Assembly (NCBI RefSeq): GCF_030296015.1 | Contig: NZ_AP027368.1 | Span: forward strand, 3,432,839 to 3,496,838 | Direction: 5' to 3' | Source: Ferrimonas sp. YFM | GTDB taxonomy: Bacteria > Pseudomonadota > Gammaproteobacteria > Enterobacterales > Shewanellaceae | DNA length: 64,000 bases | Part shown: positions 51,519 to 58,641 of the stretch, in pieces | Layout: the number at the start of each line of letters is the position of its first letter | Numbering within the stretch: the first letter of the stretch is position 1 | Notes under the pieces: model-generated | What the model was told of the DNA's origin: nothing | The model's input: only the letters and a program-made list of their open reading frames with translations | The model's database searches: none | Translations under genes and position numbers: made by a program

Positions 51519-51647
51519 GGCGCTCAGCACCACAGCGAGCACGGCAACGAAGCCCAGCAGCTCCAGTGTCGCCCTGATCATTCCATCTGTGGTCAGGGCC
51601 ACCACCGCCATCAGCGGCAACAGTAACCACAATGCCCCCTGTCTCAT
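51495..51647 (-). CDS. short predicted membrane protein, 50 residues
   Basis: An ATG frame encoding [20 protein letters not shown], a short DGMIRAT turn, then [18 protein letters not shown] and a charged end (EKVKE). Two hydrophobic helices and a basic N-terminus argue for a real 2-TM protein. GAGGATTGGGTG precedes the ATG and contains a weak ribosome-binding site. It overlaps the end of yeiH by 24 bases on the opposite strand. No family is known to me. Confidence 0.4.
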   Translation of the reverse strand: MRQGALWLLLPLMAVVALTTDGMIRATLELLGFVAVLAVVLSASGEKVKE

Positions 51648-52025
51648 CACCCAATCCTCTGCGCATTTTCAGAGGTTCATCATGGTCCCCGGGCCAGCAG
51701 CCATCAAACGCCATTTCGACTGTGATATTCCCAAAAGCTATATAAAAGCCAATATTAATAACTTTGTTTTAAATTGACTCTACCCGTTAAGAGCAGCCAT
51801 CCCGCCTACATGCATAGGCCTGTAAAAAGGGAAACCTACATAGCCAAGCTCATCACAATCTGGAACGGGGCCAGCCTTCACGCATCTTTACCGGGCCCAA
51901 ATTCAGGGAGTCCTAGCTTAAATCCGCCGCCGGGCTTTACACACCTGGCGGGGATTTTTATAGTAGCCGCCTCTCTGTCCGGAACTGGCCCGCTGTGGGG
52001 CCGAAGTAGTTAAAAGGATCCCCAA
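51648..52025. other. leader region of ppaC
   Basis: 378 bp, AT-rich between about 51710 and 51860. A hairpin AAATCCGCC (51920-51928) with GGCGGGGATTT (51947-51957) and T-run to 51959 lies 66 bases before the ppaC ATG and looks like a leader terminator or attenuator. I looked for a fluoride riboswitch core here and did not see one. Confidence 0.5.
51920..51960 (+). terminator. leader terminator/attenuator upstream of ppaC
   Basis: AAATCCGCC and GGCGGGGATTT pair with one unpaired G, followed by TTTTT and then TAG. It sits between promoter and ppaC, so it may attenuate ppaC or end an upstream transcript. Confidence 0.55.
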
Positions 52026-52931
52026 ATGATCAACGTATTTGGCCATAAGAGCCCTGACAGCGATTGCGTCAGCTCTGCCGTGATTGCCGCCCACTGGCTG
52101 ACCGCCCGTGGCAAAGACGCCACCCCTTTCCGCCTGGGTGAAGTCAGCCGTGAGACTCAGTTCATCTTCGATTTCGCCGGTGCTGAACTGCCTCCGCTGC
52201 TGGAGAAGCCTCTGAAAGGCGAGCAGGTATACCTGGTGGACTTCAGCGAAGCCGAGCAGGCTCCCGACGACATCAACGACGCCGACCTGGTGGGCATAGT
52301 CGATCACCACCGCCTGGGCACCCTGACCAGCGCCGCACCTCTGGAAGCCTGGCTGATGCCTCTGGGCTCCTCCGCCTCCGTGCTGTTCGAGCTGTTCGCC
52401 ATCCACCAGGTTGAGATCACCCAGCCCATCGCCCGTCTGATGCTGGGCGCCCTGCTGAGCGACACCGTAGGCCTGAAGTCCCCCACCACCACAGATCGCG
52501 ATGCCGAGATCGTCGAGCAACTGGCGCCTCTGGCCGGTGTAGACGTGGAGTCCTTCCTGGCCGATCTGCTGGCTGCCAAGACCAACGTCGAAGGCCTGTC
52601 CACGGAAGCGCTGCTGGATAAAGACGTGAAGAACTACGAGATCGCCGGCAAGTCCACCACCCTGGGTCAGCTGGAGCTGGCCGACTATGGTCAGGTGGAG
52701 CACGCTCTCGAAGAGATGCAGGCGGTGATGAACCAGCGCGTGGCCGACAAGGGCCTGGACCTGGCGGCATTGATGCTGACCAACATCCGTTCTGAAGAGA
52801 CCCGTCTGCTGGTTGCCGGTCCTCTGGCCGACACCCTCAAGACCGCCAATGGCGACAGCCTGACCTTCGCCGGCTTCCTGAGCCGCAAGAAGCAGATGCT
52901 GCCCTGGGTGACCCAGGTACTGGCCGGCTAA
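52026..52931 (+). CDS. ppaC: manganese-dependent inorganic pyrophosphatase
   Basis: A 301-residue family II pyrophosphatase (DHH superfamily) hydrolysing PPi to phosphate in the cytoplasm. N-terminal GHKSPDSDCVSSAV (usually GHKNPDTDS; Asn is Ser here), LVDFSEAEQA, the DHH motif VDHHRLGT and SDTVGLKSPTTTDRD supply the metal ligands. The C-terminal substrate-binding SRKKQMLPWV is present. The length is typical (about 300-310). It is preceded by an attenuator-like hairpin and followed by a strong terminator. Confidence 0.94.
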   Translation: MINVFGHKSPDSDCVSSAVIAAHWLTARGKDATPFRLGEVSRETQFIFDFAGAELPPLLEKPLKGEQVYLVDFSEAEQAPDDINDADLVGIVDHHRLGTLTSAAPLEAWLMPLGSSASVLFELFAIHQVEITQPIARLMLGALLSDTVGLKSPTTTDRDAEIVEQLAPLAGVDVESFLADLLAAKTNVEGLSTEALLDKDVKNYEIAGKSTTLGQLELADYGQVEHALEEMQAVMNQRVADKGLDLAALMLTNIRSEETRLLVAGPLADTLKTANGDSLTFAGFLSRKKQMLPWVTQVLAG

Positions 52932-52948
52932 GCCGACCAAAAAACAGA

Positions 52949-52975
52949 AAACCGGCCATCTGGCCGGTTTTTTTG
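52949..52975 (+). terminator. ppaC terminator
   Basis: AAACCGGCCA and TGGCCGGTTT pair around TC, followed by seven T. It is nearly symmetric and may also act on the convergent lipoprotein gene. Confidence 0.92.
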
Positions 52976-53000
52976 TGCCAAAGCCTCAGGCGATGGAGGG

Positions 53001-53873
53001 CTAACCTCCTTGGATGGTGAAGGTCTTATAGCTGTAGTTGCCGTTGGGCAGCTTGGTGGCCAGGCCATACTCGCCATTGGTCAGCAGGGTATAGACTGCC
53101 GGGTCGCCCAGCTTAACCTTCTCGGGCGTATTGAGCTTCCATTCGTGGGCTATCTCTTCCAGGCGTCCCTCATACGCCTGACCACCCAGCAAAGAGGTGA
53201 GCGCCCAGTAGGTGTACTCGGTCACCATGCAGCTGTAGTCACAGGTGCTGTCGTCATAAGTGTACCAGGCCCCTTCCGGGTATTTAGCCGGAATAGAGGT
53301 AAAGCGCCCGCCCCTGGCCTGGTCCATAGCATCGGCGATCTGGCTCTCCGGTTTTTCCCCGAAGATCTTGGGGTACACCTGGGCATAGCCCACGTGGGTG
53401 ATCAGGTGCAGCACCTCCTCCAATGACGCATCGAAACCGGCGGCACTGGAACCGCCAGGGTAGACCTCGCTGCCATAGAGATCCTGAATATTGTCCTGTT
53501 TGCCGTCACCCAGCTTATCGCCCAGCGCCTCCATGTCGGATTCCTTGGGCAGCATCACCAGGGTGGCCTTGCTGGCCACCAGCTTCTCCACCACCGCTTC
53601 GTTATCCACCAGGCCATTTTCGTCGTTGTCCAGGTACTGAGCCATCACCTGGGCAGCATGCAACATCTTGGTGCGATCGATGTTGGCTGTGGCGCGAATG
53701 GTTACCCCGAACACATCGATGGAGAGGGGAAGGGCTTTCTCCAGTGCCGATTCACCCGTGGTCGGCGGCGTGGTGCCACCACTGCCGGTGTTGTTATTGC
53801 TGTTGCCACTGCTGCCGTTACAGCCTGCCAGGACCAGGGCGGTCGCCAGGGCCAGAAGGGTCGGTTGCTTCAC
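53001..53873 (-). CDS. lipoprotein with EF-hand-like loop, unknown function
   Basis: A 290-residue protein. Signal peptide and lipobox (LALATALVLAGCNG) are followed by a Gly/Ser/Asn/Thr-rich linker (18-40). A globular domain contains DNDENGLVDNEA, a calcium-binding EF-hand-type loop, and two Cys close together (STCDYSCMV) that may form a disulfide. HLITHVGYAQVYPKIFGE shows paired His residues that could bind metal. It probably lies on the outer membrane or cell surface. I do not recognise a named family. Confidence 0.7.
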   Translation of the reverse strand: MKQPTLLALATALVLAGCNGSSGNSNNNTGSGGTTPPTTGESALEKALPLSIDVFGVTIRATANIDRTKMLHAAQVMAQYLDNDENGLVDNEAVVEKLVASKATLVMLPKESDMEALGDKLGDGKQDNIQDLYGSEVYPGGSSAAGFDASLEEVLHLITHVGYAQVYPKIFGEKPESQIADAMDQARGGRFTSIPAKYPEGAWYTYDDSTCDYSCMVTEYTYWALTSLLGGQAYEGRLEEIAHEWKLNTPEKVKLGDPAVYTLLTNGEYGLATKLPNGNYSYKTFTIQGG

Positions 53874-54098
53874 TGGGGCTCCTTAGGGTCTTAGGTGGGG
53901 TCAGTGACTGAGACTAACTTGCCGCCAACTGCCCGGGGGTAAGGGGGTGCAACCAGGGGTAAGCAACTGTAAGAGTGGGAGATTGGCTCTGTTTCACCAT
54001 AAGCAGATTAAATAGTTATTTAACCAAAGCGACTATTTATCTGCACCAAGTTGGTGATAAAGTAATCTGTTCATCCCGAAAAAATAGGAAGTAGAAGT

Positions 54099-55373
54099 AT
54101 GAAGCTGGAGTCCCTTGCACTGCACCACGGCTACGAGTCGGAAGCCACCACTAAGGCGGCAGCGGTCCCCATCTACCAGACCACCTCCTACACCTTCGAC
54201 GACACCCAGCATGGTGCCGACCTGTTTGATCTCAAGGTGGCGGGCAACATCTACACCCGAATCATGAACCCCACCACAGACGTGCTGGAAAAGCGGGTGG
54301 CCGCCATGGAGGGGGGCATCGGTGCCCTGGCCCTGGCCTCGGGCATGGCCGCCATCACCTACGCCATCCAAACCCTGTGTGAAGTGGGCTCCAACATCGT
54401 CAGCACCAGTCAACTCTACGGCGGCACCTACAACCTATTCGCCCACACCCTGCCCAAGCAGGGCATCGAAGTGCGCATGGTCGATGCCAATGACTTCGAT
54501 GGCTTCGACGCCGCCATCGACGCCAACACCAAGGCGATCTTCTGTGAGTCCATCGGCAATCCGGCGGGCAACGTAGTGAATCTGCGCGCCCTGGCGGACA
54601 TCGCCGACAAGCATGGGGTACCACTGATTGTGGACAACACCGTGGCCACCCCCTTCCTGTGCCGCCCCTTCGAGCATGGCGCCCACATCGTCATCCACTC
54701 CCTCACCAAGTACATCGGCGGCCACGGCACCGCGGTGGGGGGCATCGTGGTGGACTCAGGCAAATTTGACTGGGTGGCCAACAAGGAGCGATTCCCCATT
54801 CTCAATGAACCCGATCCCTCCTACCACGGGGTGGTCTACACACAAGCTCTGGGCGACGCCGCCTTTATCGGCCGCTGCCGGGTGGTACCCCTGCGCAACA
54901 CCGGCGCCGCCATCTCCCCCCACAACGCCTTCCTGATTCTGCAGGGGCTGGAGACTCTGGGGCTGCGGATGGAGCGTCACTGCTACAACGCCAAGAAGCT
55001 GGCCGCTTACCTGTCCGATCACTTCAAGGTGAAGTGGGTCAACTACGCCGCCCTGCCCGCCAGCCCCCATTTCGACAACTGCCAACGCTTCTGCGGTGGT
55101 CAGGCGTCAGGCATCCTCAGCTTCGGCATCCGCGGTGGCCGCGAGGCGGGCGCCCAGTTTATCGATGCCCTGCAGATGGTGCTGAGGCTGGTGAACATCG
55201 GAGATGCCAAGTCTCTGGCCTGCCACCCAGCCACCACCACCCACAGGCAGCTCAACGAAGAGGAGCTGGCCAAGGCGGGTGTGAGTGAAGATCTGGTCAG
55301 GTTGTCGGTGGGGATCGAGAACATCGACGACATCATCGCCGATATCTCCCAGGCACTGGAGAAGGTGGAGTAA
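54099..55373 (+). CDS. metY: O-acetylhomoserine sulfhydrylase (MetY-like)
   Basis: A 424-residue PLP enzyme of the Cys/Met metabolism family, forming homocysteine from O-acetylhomoserine and sulfide. Motifs are YQTTSYTFDDTQHGADLF, YTRIMNPTTDVLEKRVAAMEGG, ASGMAAI, YGGTYNLF, the PLP lysine in HSLTKYIGGHG and the C-terminal RLSVGIENIDDIIADI. The length (about 425) and the ALALASG/ERFPILNEPDPSYHG insert fit MetY rather than MetB/MetC. Its upstream region holds an AT-rich dyad (TAAATA-gt-TATTTA at about 54008-54021) of unknown role; I see no clear MetJ boxes. Confidence 0.92.
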   Translation: MKLESLALHHGYESEATTKAAAVPIYQTTSYTFDDTQHGADLFDLKVAGNIYTRIMNPTTDVLEKRVAAMEGGIGALALASGMAAITYAIQTLCEVGSNIVSTSQLYGGTYNLFAHTLPKQGIEVRMVDANDFDGFDAAIDANTKAIFCESIGNPAGNVVNLRALADIADKHGVPLIVDNTVATPFLCRPFEHGAHIVIHSLTKYIGGHGTAVGGIVVDSGKFDWVANKERFPILNEPDPSYHGVVYTQALGDAAFIGRCRVVPLRNTGAAISPHNAFLILQGLETLGLRMERHCYNAKKLAAYLSDHFKVKWVNYAALPASPHFDNCQRFCGGQASGILSFGIRGGREAGAQFIDALQMVLRLVNIGDAKSLACHPATTTHRQLNEEELAKAGVSEDLVRLSVGIENIDDIIADISQALEKVE

Positions 55374-55393
55374 CAACGCCTTTCGCAAACAAC

Positions 55394-55415
55394 AAAGGGG
55401 CCGCAAGGCCCCTTT
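55394..55415. terminator. bidirectional terminator, metY / DUF7661-like
   Basis: AAAGGGGCC and GGCCCCTTT form a perfect 9-bp stem with a GCAA tetraloop between the convergent genes. Confidence 0.85.
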
Positions 55416-55630
55416 CAGCTTCTGCGCCTCACCCTGGGGTGACGCTCGGTAGCCAGTTCATGAAAGATGTCATCCAGATAACCGCACAACTCCGACTCAT
55501 CCATGCCCGGTGGAAACACCACCTCGTGCACCCGGCTGAGCAGGCCAGTGTCAGATTCACGAAACAGCTGCCACTCCTCCCCGATGCGCGTCGCCACCAT
55601 GGGGGTACCAAACAGATCAATCTTAACCAT
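55415..55630 (-). CDS. small DUF7661-like protein
   Basis: A 71-residue protein: MVKIDLFGTPMVATRIGEEW, VVFPPGMDESELCGYLDDIFHELATERHP and a basic RVRRR end. The pattern of an N-terminal beta pair and a C-terminal helix plus RHP tail resembles small proteins annotated as DUF7661 in gammaproteobacteria, a match I make from memory only. AGGAGGG lies 6 bases upstream of the ATG, which supports real translation. Function unknown. Confidence 0.7.
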   Translation of the reverse strand: MVKIDLFGTPMVATRIGEEWQLFRESDTGLLSRVHEVVFPPGMDESELCGYLDDIFHELATERHPRVRRRS

Positions 55631-55664
55631 TCTTCCCTCCTAAGAAGTAGAATGGCCGAACGCC

Positions 55665-55697
55665 ATTCAAAAGAAAAGGGGCCAGTCGGCCCCTTTC
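55665..55697 (-). terminator. terminator of the Tsx-like gene
   Basis: On the minus strand GGGGCC-gact-GGCCCC is followed by TTTTCTTTT. It ends the Tsx-like gene before the small DUF7661-like gene. Confidence 0.85.
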
Positions 55698-55716
55698 TGT
55701 TTATCGCGCCCTGTTA

Positions 55717-56460
55717 TTACAGGTGATATTTCACGATAAAGGAGTAGGTGCTCTGATCGATGCCCTTCACGCCGTACTTGTTCTGCCAGTAATCATACTC
55801 GATACCGATGAACAGGCTGTTGGCCTTGGACTCGCCAAACAGTGAGCGACCCAGGTCATACTTGATCTGGGGATTGAAGTGCAGGTTCTCTTCGTAGGCG
55901 GCGTTGTCGGAGGAGAATACCCAGTCGATGTAGCCATCAACCACCAGGGCGGCGTTGCCCACGGGGATGTCGACACGGTAAACCGGAGTCAGCTGCCAAC
56001 CTTCGCTCAGGTTGTTGCCACTCTGAGGGTCACGCTTGTAGGTGTTCAGCTGCAGGTAGGTGAAGCCAGGCACCTTCAGGTCCACACCCACACCATAGAG
56101 CAGGGCTTCTACGGGACCGCGACCAAACTCCTGGGTCAGTGCCAGGGAGAGATCGGTCACAGGGCCAGCCGCCAGCTCTTTGCTAAAGATCTTGCCGAAG
56201 CTGAAACGGGGAGAGATCTCGCCATAGGTGGCAGACTCGTCGGTACCGTTAAAGTCGATCATGTCGTAGAAGGCGAACCAGTCGCCGTAGCTGAAGCCAC
56301 CGGCGGTTTCCAGGGTCACTGTGGTCTGACGGTGGGAAGGGGCCAGATCGTAGTCTTCGCCGTGAAGCAGAGTGGCACTGGCGTCCCACCATTGGATTGG
56401 GTTTTGGGCAAGGGCGGGCATGGACGCAAGCAGGGCCAGCGCCAGGGTAGTCTTTCTCAT
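55717..56460 (-). CDS. Tsx-like nucleoside-specific outer-membrane channel
   Basis: A 247-residue beta-barrel protein with signal peptide MRKTTLALALLASMPALA. NPIQWWDASATLLHGEDY, TVTLETAGGFSYGDWFAFYDMIDF, YGEISPRFS and the C-terminal strand ending YSFIVKYHL (terminal Leu rather than Phe) fit the Tsx/OmpK nucleoside-channel family. It likely lets nucleosides cross the outer membrane. A 26-bp hairpin lies 67-92 bases upstream of its start. The gene is monocistronic. Confidence 0.85.
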   Translation of the reverse strand: MRKTTLALALLASMPALAQNPIQWWDASATLLHGEDYDLAPSHRQTTVTLETAGGFSYGDWFAFYDMIDFNGTDESATYGEISPRFSFGKIFSKELAAGPVTDLSLALTQEFGRGPVEALLYGVGVDLKVPGFTYLQLNTYKRDPQSGNNLSEGWQLTPVYRVDIPVGNAALVVDGYIDWVFSSDNAAYEENLHFNPQIKYDLGRSLFGESKANSLFIGIEYDYWQNKYGVKGIDQSTYSFIVKYHL

Positions 56461-56526
56461 TGTAGGGTTACCTTAATACAGCAGGCAGGGTGGGCCCCGC
56501 CATTTTCTTTATAGTTAGGGGTTTCC

Positions 56527-56552
56527 CCATGGGAAGGGAGGCCTTTCCATGG
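56527..56552. promoter_or_regulatory. hairpin upstream of the Tsx-like gene
   Basis: CCATGGGAAGG and CCTTTCCATGG pair (one G-T wobble) around a GAGG loop. The long dyad in the promoter/leader region could be an operator or an mRNA structure. Confidence 0.45.
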
Positions 56553-56682
56553 AAAAACCCGGGCAATATAGAGAACAACACTCAACAATTCAAAAACTTT
56601 GGTAACCAGCGCTTAATATATAAACACCGGCTCAAGAAAGGGGCGATTTTGTGGCCTGGATCTCATCAGGCCAACGGAGGGA

Positions 56683-56946
56683 TCAGGCGGTGGTATCCAG
56701 CAGGTTGCCGAGCATCTCATCACTGCGGCGCAGCACGCTGGCACCGGCGGCGCTGTAGAGCGGTGCCTGGGTGGCGGACAACAGAGCACTCTCCACCGAG
56801 GGCTTGGCAGAGACCGGCTTGAGGTTCTCTTGCTGGGCGCTACCGCTGTCCACCTGGGCAGTGGCGATGGTGTGCGCGTCCCGATCCAGTTGGGCCTGGC
56901 TCTGTTGAATCAGCTGGCTGCCGTTGTGAATGGCTGACATGGACAT
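56683..56946 (-). CDS. small protein with flagellar-rod-like N-terminal helix
   Basis: An 87-residue protein. The N-terminus MSMSAIHNGSQLIQQSQAQL continues DRDAHTIATAQ, which recalls the N-terminal helix of flagellar rod/hook proteins (A-I-x-N-G ... A-x-x-I-A). A Pro/Ser/Ala-rich middle and a C-terminal DEMLGNLLDT helix follow. Small single proteins of this build occur in gammaproteobacteria without known role. AGGAG is 7 bases before the ATG. There is no flagellar gene nearby, so the resemblance may be superficial. Confidence 0.6.
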   Translation of the reverse strand: MSMSAIHNGSQLIQQSQAQLDRDAHTIATAQVDSGSAQQENLKPVSAKPSVESALLSATQAPLYSAAGASVLRRSDEMLGNLLDTTA

Positions 56947-57483
56947 GGGAGACTCCTGCTGTTTGGATTCTCAGACTACCTTTATGGTCGCCAAAGAACA
57001 AGAATCAACTCAAAGCTTCCCAAGAGTGACAAATTAAATGAAATGGCATAGTCACATATTGACAACTTATTTTGGTTGTGAACAAAGGCCCGGTCTTAAC
57101 CTAAGCTGAACCAAATTTGGATTTCTGCATAAGCGGAGATCTTTCTTGCGGATTTCATCCCGGAAAAATAGGCTTTGCCATAGAGATAAACAGCAACAAA
57201 AACCCCTGCCCCGCCCCTGGCACCCGCAGCCAAGGTCAAATAATATCAAAGAGTTGCACGATAATCTCATTCGACCCGCCATCATTCAGACCGTACATTT
57301 GACTGTCACTTCCCCCAGTACAACCAGCAACTTTACACTGGGCGTTTCTCTTACAATTTGTCGCACATTGTTGTCTTGTTATACAGGTGGAAAGTATGAG
57401 ATAAATACCATCTTATTCTTTTCTCTTTGCTTATTTAGTCCGTCCCCGGGCTAGCACAGTCTATTCTAAAATTAGGAGTCCAG
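56947..57483. other. 537-bp region upstream of the AcrAB-like operon
   Basis: AT-richer, non-coding as far as I can see. It contains the promoter of the AcrAB-like operon. No gene for a TetR-type regulator is present. A short frame at 57146-57454 lacks support. Confidence 0.4.
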
Positions 57484-58629
57484 ATGCGGCATTCGCTGAA
57501 GCTGGCCACGGCGGTGGCCGTAGCCCTGTCTCTGTCTGCCTGTGGCACAGAAGAGCCCGCAGCCAAAAACCCTGGCGGTCAACAAGCCGCTCAGGTCAAT
57601 GTGGTGACCGTCACCCCCCACGCCCAAGCCATCAGTGTCGAACTGCCCGGCCGCAGCCGCGCCTATCTGAACGCCGAAGTGCGCCCTCAGGTCAGCGGCG
57701 TGATCACCGCACGCAGCTTTGTCGAAGGCGGCATGGTGGAAGCGGGCCAATCCCTGTATCAAATTGATGCGGCGCCCTATGAAGCGGCACTGATCAGCGC
57801 CAAAGCTGAGCTGGAGCGGGCCAAGGCCAGTGAACTGTCCACCCGCGCCACCTACAACCGCTACAAGGAACTGATCCACACCAGCTCCATCTCCAAGCAG
57901 GATCTGGATCTGGCTCAGGCTGCCTGGATGGAAGCCAAGGCCAGTGTAGAGATGGCCAAAGCCGCCATCAATCAGGCCGAGATCAACCTGGATTACACCA
58001 AGGTTGAAGCGCCCATCTCCGGACACATCAGCCGCTCTGCGGTGACCCCCGGCGCCCTGGTGACAGCTAACCAGGGGCAGGCACTGGCACAGATCTCCCA
58101 GCTGGATCCCATCAATGTGGACATCGTTCAGTCCAGCACCGAGATGCTCAAACTCAAGTCTCAGCTGGCCTCAGGCAAGCTGATGCAGTCCGACACCACC
58201 GAAGTGACCCTGATTCTGGAAGATGGCAGCGAGTACGCCCACCAGGGCACCCTGAAGTTCGCCGAAGTGACGGTGGATGAGGGCACCGGCTCCGTCAGCC
58301 TGCGCGCCGAGTTTCCCAACCCGGATGGCCTGCTGCTACCGGGCATGTTCGTCCGCACCCGCATGGTAGTGGGGACCGATCCTCAGGCACTGATGGTGCC
58401 CCAGAAGGCGGTGACTCGTAACCCCAAAGGGGAAGGCATGGCCATGGTGGTCAATGCGGACAACCAGGTGGAGGCTCGGATGATCACCACGGCCCAGGCC
58501 ATTGATCATCAGTGGCGCGTTACCGCCGGCCTCAAGCCCGGCGATAAGGTGATCACCGAAGGGCTGCAGAAGATCCGTCCCGGCGCCACCGTCGTGGCCC
58601 AGGAGATCACCCAGATGGCATCCAAATAA
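57484..58629 (+). CDS. acrA: RND membrane fusion protein, AcrA-like (pump 3)
   Basis: A 381-residue periplasmic adaptor with signal peptide and lipobox-like LSLSACGTEE. Lipoyl halves are RSFVEGGMVEAGQSLYQIDA and YTKVEAPISGHISRSAVT, flanking a coiled-coil hairpin (KAELERAKASELSTRATYNR). RIRPG-type KIRPGATVVAQE ends the membrane-proximal domain. AGGAG is well placed before the ATG. It is the first gene of a pair with an AcrB-like pump 12 bases downstream. No outer-membrane gene follows, so TolC encoded elsewhere is the likely partner. Confidence 0.92.
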   Translation: MRHSLKLATAVAVALSLSACGTEEPAAKNPGGQQAAQVNVVTVTPHAQAISVELPGRSRAYLNAEVRPQVSGVITARSFVEGGMVEAGQSLYQIDAAPYEAALISAKAELERAKASELSTRATYNRYKELIHTSSISKQDLDLAQAAWMEAKASVEMAKAAINQAEINLDYTKVEAPISGHISRSAVTPGALVTANQGQALAQISQLDPINVDIVQSSTEMLKLKSQLASGKLMQSDTTEVTLILEDGSEYAHQGTLKFAEVTVDEGTGSVSLRAEFPNPDGLLLPGMFVRTRMVVGTDPQALMVPQKAVTRNPKGEGMAMVVNADNQVEARMITTAQAIDHQWRVTAGLKPGDKVITEGLQKIRPGATVVAQEITQMASK

Positions 58630-58641
58630 CCGGGAGAGTTC

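Noticed and set aside
51860..52025. Fluoride riboswitch before ppaC
   Set aside because: The conserved crcB-motif core sequences could not be found; only a simple hairpin is present.
53980..54098. MetJ boxes upstream of metY
   Set aside because: No tandem AGACGTCT-like 8-mers; only an AT-rich dyad.
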